Assembly (NCBI GenBank): GCA_903952265.1 | Contig: CAJBEU010000002.1 | Span: 124,001-188,000, forward strand | Reading direction: 5' to 3' | Source: an uncultured Rickettsiales bacterium | GTDB lineage: Bacteria; Pseudomonadota; Alphaproteobacteria; Rickettsiales; Rickettsiaceae | Length of the DNA: 64,000 nucleotides | Shown here: positions 61,711 through 64,000 of the stretch, piece by piece | How the letters are laid out: every line of letters begins with the position of its first letter | Numbering within the stretch: the stretch's first letter is position 1 | Notes under the pieces: model-generated | Database searches by the model: none | The model's input: the letters and a program-made list of their open reading frames with translations, nothing else | What the model was told of the DNA's origin: nothing | Program-made: the position numbers and the translations under genes

Positions 61711-62221
61711 TGTTTTCTTTCTTTTTACGAAAAGCGCTTAAGGAAATTATTTTTCCCGGTTCATTGATTTCGGGACTATCTGTAGTTTTTTCTAATCCAT
61801 ATGGGTTGTTTTGGAATAAATTTAAGCTTAAAAGTTTATTTATTCCAAATACTCCATCTTCTTCCATTCCTTCATACTGAAAACAGAGATGAAATGGCAC
61901 TCCTGGATCTGCAAAGCGATTAATTGCTACAAATGGAACGATGAGGTCCTCCAACACCTCATCAAAACTTAATTGTATAGCAAACCTATCTTCATAAACT
62001 TTCAGATTATAAAATTGATGCTCGAGAATTATTGTGAGCTCCTCTGGATATTTTTTCTTAAGTTCGTCAGATATTTGTACGCCTTTATGAAAAGTACAAA
62101 AAGTGATAAAAAAATGATGATTTCCCTGTATTCCATGTTTTGCAACTGTGCTTAAAGCTTCTCTTACAACGTAGTACATAGCCTTACTGACCATTTTCAT
62201 ATAATCTAGATATCCTCCCAT
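61697..62221 (-). CDS. sspB: SspB-type ClpXP adaptor (alphaproteobacterial form)
   Basis: 174 residues. VVREALSTVAKHG, HHFFITFCTFHKGVQIS and AIQLSFDEVLEDLIVPF with AINRFADPGVPFHL are the alpha-SspB core that binds ssrA-tagged proteins. The C-terminus keeps the short ClpX-binding tail (KIISLSAFRKK). It brings tmRNA-tagged peptides to ClpXP, complementing smpB at 44133. A downstream Met (residue 8 or 10) may be the true start. Confidence 0.86.
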   Translation of the reverse strand: MGGYLDYMKMVSKAMYYVVREALSTVAKHGIQGNHHFFITFCTFHKGVQISDELKKKYPEELTIILEHQFYNLKVYEDRFAIQLSFDEVLEDLIVPFVAINRFADPGVPFHLCFQYEGMEEDGVFGINKLLSLNLFQNNPYGLEKTTDSPEINEPGKIISLSAFRKKKENNEKT

Positions 62222-62497
62222 TTTTTCAACCTTGAGATTATTATTTAAAGACTTACTAAAAGTAGCGCATCCTTATTGTTCTAAATGAATTTTTGCATTA
62301 AAAAGCCATGTTGTACATGAATAAAATAAGTAGAGCTCTATTTGTCAAATTTCCTTGAGAGAGTTATTGAGCTTTTTTGCAACTTGTTTTATAGGGTCCT
62401 TTTTGTTAGAATGCATGCGGCTCCTTTTCTATCATCTTTTGATTTTGTTAAGGGCTTTTACTTATAAGCCAACAGAACATAATCTAAAAAACACTTC

Positions 62498-63667
62498 ATG
62501 CTAAAAAAGATCTACTTTCCTGCTTTTTTTGTTCTGCTTATTTATCCTATCATTCTTGGCGTTCTTGCCTATTTTTATGTAAAGAACTTTGGTTTTGGCA
62601 TGTACGAGCTTTTGTTGATTTTGACAAGCTATTACGTGGTTAATATAACTATTGGAGTAGGTCTTCACAGATGCTGGGCCCACGGTGCGTTTGTTCCAAA
62701 TAAAGTCGTAGAACTTATTCTCATAGGACTTTCTTCCGTTGCTCTTCAGGGGCCAATTTTAAAATGGGTTTCTGATCATACAAGGCACCATGCTTACACA
62801 GATACTGACAAAGACCCGCATTCTCCGCTAAAATTTGGAGGAGGAATCAAAGGATTCCTTTGGTCTCATATAGGATGGATGCTTGTAAAATCTCCTTTGG
62901 ACATAGATAAATCTACCGTGAAAAAGTTTAGTCGCAACAAGCTTGTGATGCTTCAATTTAAATACTATTGGCAGGTAGTTCTCTTTACGAACACTATAGT
63001 GCCTTTTGCGATAGGCTTTTTGTGTACTGGCTCATATGTTGGAGGTATTGCTGGTTTTATATTTTTGGGAATAGGTAGGGCGATTCAGCAGCATGCTACT
63101 TTTTGCATCAATTCTATGACTCACTATTTTGGCAGCAAGGATTACGATAAAAATTCAACTGCTGGGGACATAGCTTGGATGGCTCCATTCTTATTAGGAG
63201 AAAATTGGCACAACTTTCATCATGCTTTTCCGTCTGATTACAGAAATGGTCCAAAATGGTATCAGTTTGACGTGCACAAATGGATCATATGGATTCTTGC
63301 TAAACTTAACCTTGCTCACGAGCTTAAGCTCACTTCTGATATTAGAATTATTGCTCAAAGAAAAGCAGCCTTGAGTTACTCTTTTAAAAGTATTTCTCAA
63401 AGATGGTCTGATTTACAAAAAAGATGTCAGGCTGAAGGTAAATTAGCCTTGAGCAATGTCACAAAGACTACAGAAGACATAAAGTCATACACCGCATTGG
63501 TTTTCAGGGCATATAACAAAAACCTATCCGATCTTTCTTTGCGAATCACATCTTTAATTGATTCTGAAGAGCTTTCAAAGAAATTGGTTGCAGATTGTTC
63601 TGAGCTACTGCTGAAATTTGAGAGCAACGTGAAAAAGTTGGAAAAAGAGGTTGTTGCCTCTACTTGA
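62498..63667 (+). CDS. Acyl-CoA/acyl-lipid delta-9-type fatty acid desaturase
   Basis: 389 residues. Four membrane helices and three His boxes: HRCWAH, HTRHH and NWHNFHH, the di-iron ligands of integral membrane desaturases. It introduces a cis double bond into fatty acyl chains, changing membrane fluidity. The catalytic domain ends near residue 290; a further 100 residues are highly charged and helical (for example LSKKLVADCSELLLKFESN) and have no counterpart in the shorter desaturases I know. Confidence 0.92.
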   Translation: MLKKIYFPAFFVLLIYPIILGVLAYFYVKNFGFGMYELLLILTSYYVVNITIGVGLHRCWAHGAFVPNKVVELILIGLSSVALQGPILKWVSDHTRHHAYTDTDKDPHSPLKFGGGIKGFLWSHIGWMLVKSPLDIDKSTVKKFSRNKLVMLQFKYYWQVVLFTNTIVPFAIGFLCTGSYVGGIAGFIFLGIGRAIQQHATFCINSMTHYFGSKDYDKNSTAGDIAWMAPFLLGENWHNFHHAFPSDYRNGPKWYQFDVHKWIIWILAKLNLAHELKLTSDIRIIAQRKAALSYSFKSISQRWSDLQKRCQAEGKLALSNVTKTTEDIKSYTALVFRAYNKNLSDLSLRITSLIDSEELSKKLVADCSELLLKFESNVKKLEKEVVAST

Positions 63668-63763
63668 CCTTTTTGCAGATAAAAAAAAGCTTAGATGCTT
63701 TTTCTTTCATAATCACCTCTTCTGTCTTTTGAAAACTTGATGAATTAAGATTAGGAATTGCAG

Positions 63764-64000
63764 CTAAGTGCCCAATTGTTCGTGAGTGTTTGCATCTCCT
63801 TCTATTAAGGCTTTGTGTAGCTGTTTTACGATTGTATCTCCTTGATTTAAAGAAACCTTTATTTTAATACAGTGAGTATCTGAGGTGATATTTTGAATTT
63901 TTACCTGATTTCTATTTAGCTCTTTCCATACTTTAATTAACAAGTCGCAAGTTTCTCCGATACTCCATCCTACGATTACTACTAGTGCACTTTGAGTATC
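63764..64000 (-). CDS. lysC: Aspartokinase, C-terminal ACT-domain fragment cut by window edge
   Basis: 79 codons open from the right edge to TAG at 63764, not interrupted. The sequence ALVVIVGWSIGE, then IKVWKELNRNQVKIQNIT and CIKIKVSL with IVKQLHKALIEG matches the last ACT repeat of LysC (the xxVGxGM...G...F..L....I...I...S...I...V pattern). Aspartokinase makes aspartyl phosphate, the step before asd. The catalytic domain is outside the window. HLHKAL position corresponds to the conserved LH of the C-terminus. Confidence 0.75.
   Translation of the reverse strand, partial: DTQSALVVIVGWSIGETCDLLIKVWKELNRNQVKIQNITSDTHCIKIKVSLNQGDTIVKQLHKALIEGDANTHEQLGT

Noticed and set aside
1-64000. CRISPR array or toxin-antitoxin, restriction or other defence genes
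   Set aside because: Looked for regularly spaced repeats and for small paired genes; none seen.
1-64000. Insertion sequences or transposase genes
   Set aside because: No transposase-like protein and no terminal inverted repeats flanked by target duplications were found; mobile content is limited to GTA-type genes.

Overview
The window is AT-rich (roughly two thirds A+T by eye), densely coded bacterial chromosome. Gene content points to an alphaproteobacterium of the order Rickettsiales: a short NtrY-like kinase with a degenerate NtrX, GatCAB amidotransferase, an alpha-type SspB, tandem cysteine desulfurases ahead of iscU-iscA-hscB, and scattered gene-transfer-agent (GTA) genes. Flagellar rod genes (flgB, flgC, fliE) exclude typical Rickettsia and suggest a Midichloriaceae-like or other flagellated Rickettsiales lineage. 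That placement is inference; no 16S gene is present. TGA, TAA and TAG all act as stops.

Layout. 1-3.7 kb: start of a GH24 lysozyme cut by the left edge, a zinc-ribbon membrane protein, an SH3 secreted protein and bamA, all on the minus strand. 3.9-7.1 kb: ntrY-ntrX. 7.2-10.1 kb: GTA/phage block (portal, small protein, large terminase). 10.2-15.4 kb: secG, a PpiD-like chaperone, asd, HIT protein, rsmA, SurA-like chaperone. 15.6-18.3 kb: rpsF-rpsR-rplI then flgB-flgC-fliE. 18.5-23.3 kb: murA, an amino-acid-binding lipoprotein, polA. 23.5-28.0 kb: rpoZ, a long RelA/SpoT protein, acpS, murC. 28.0-34.6 kb: hypothetical protein, probable rpmE, S9 oligopeptidase, glycosyltransferase, tRNA-Ser(GGA), secreted protein, grpE, alpha/beta hydrolase. 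34.8-38.6 kb: iron-sulfur cluster operon. 38.6-42.2 kb (minus): mscS, rnd, ftsB, cdsA, uppS. 42.3-50.3 kb (plus): ilvE, dapA, smpB, SPOR protein, gatCAB, mgtE, tRNA-Lys(TTT). 50.4-56.5 kb: der, family-4 uracil-DNA glycosylase, dnaJ, dnaK, rsmD. 56.6-59.8 kb: second GTA block (TIM-barrel hub protein, 3TM holin). 59.8-64.0 kb: rmuC, rnhA, sspB, fatty-acid desaturase, and the 3' end of an aspartokinase.

Together the genes describe a reduced but not minimal cell. It makes peptidoglycan and the diaminopimelate precursor (aspartokinase, asd, dapA, murA, murC, uppS), has an outer membrane (BamA, periplasmic chaperones), makes Fe-S clusters, and keeps at least part of a flagellum and of a GTA.

No wholly unknown multi-gene system was found. 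The most striking observations are changes inside familiar proteins: a DnaJ whose J-domain has HRL in place of HPD, while HscB keeps HPD and no hscA lies in the isc operon; an NtrX whose ATPase motifs are gone; a RelA/SpoT protein without hydrolase residues; a FlgC with what looks like a Sec signal peptide; and GTA genes split into separate chromosomal islands. Several perfect inverted repeats sit in otherwise empty spacers.
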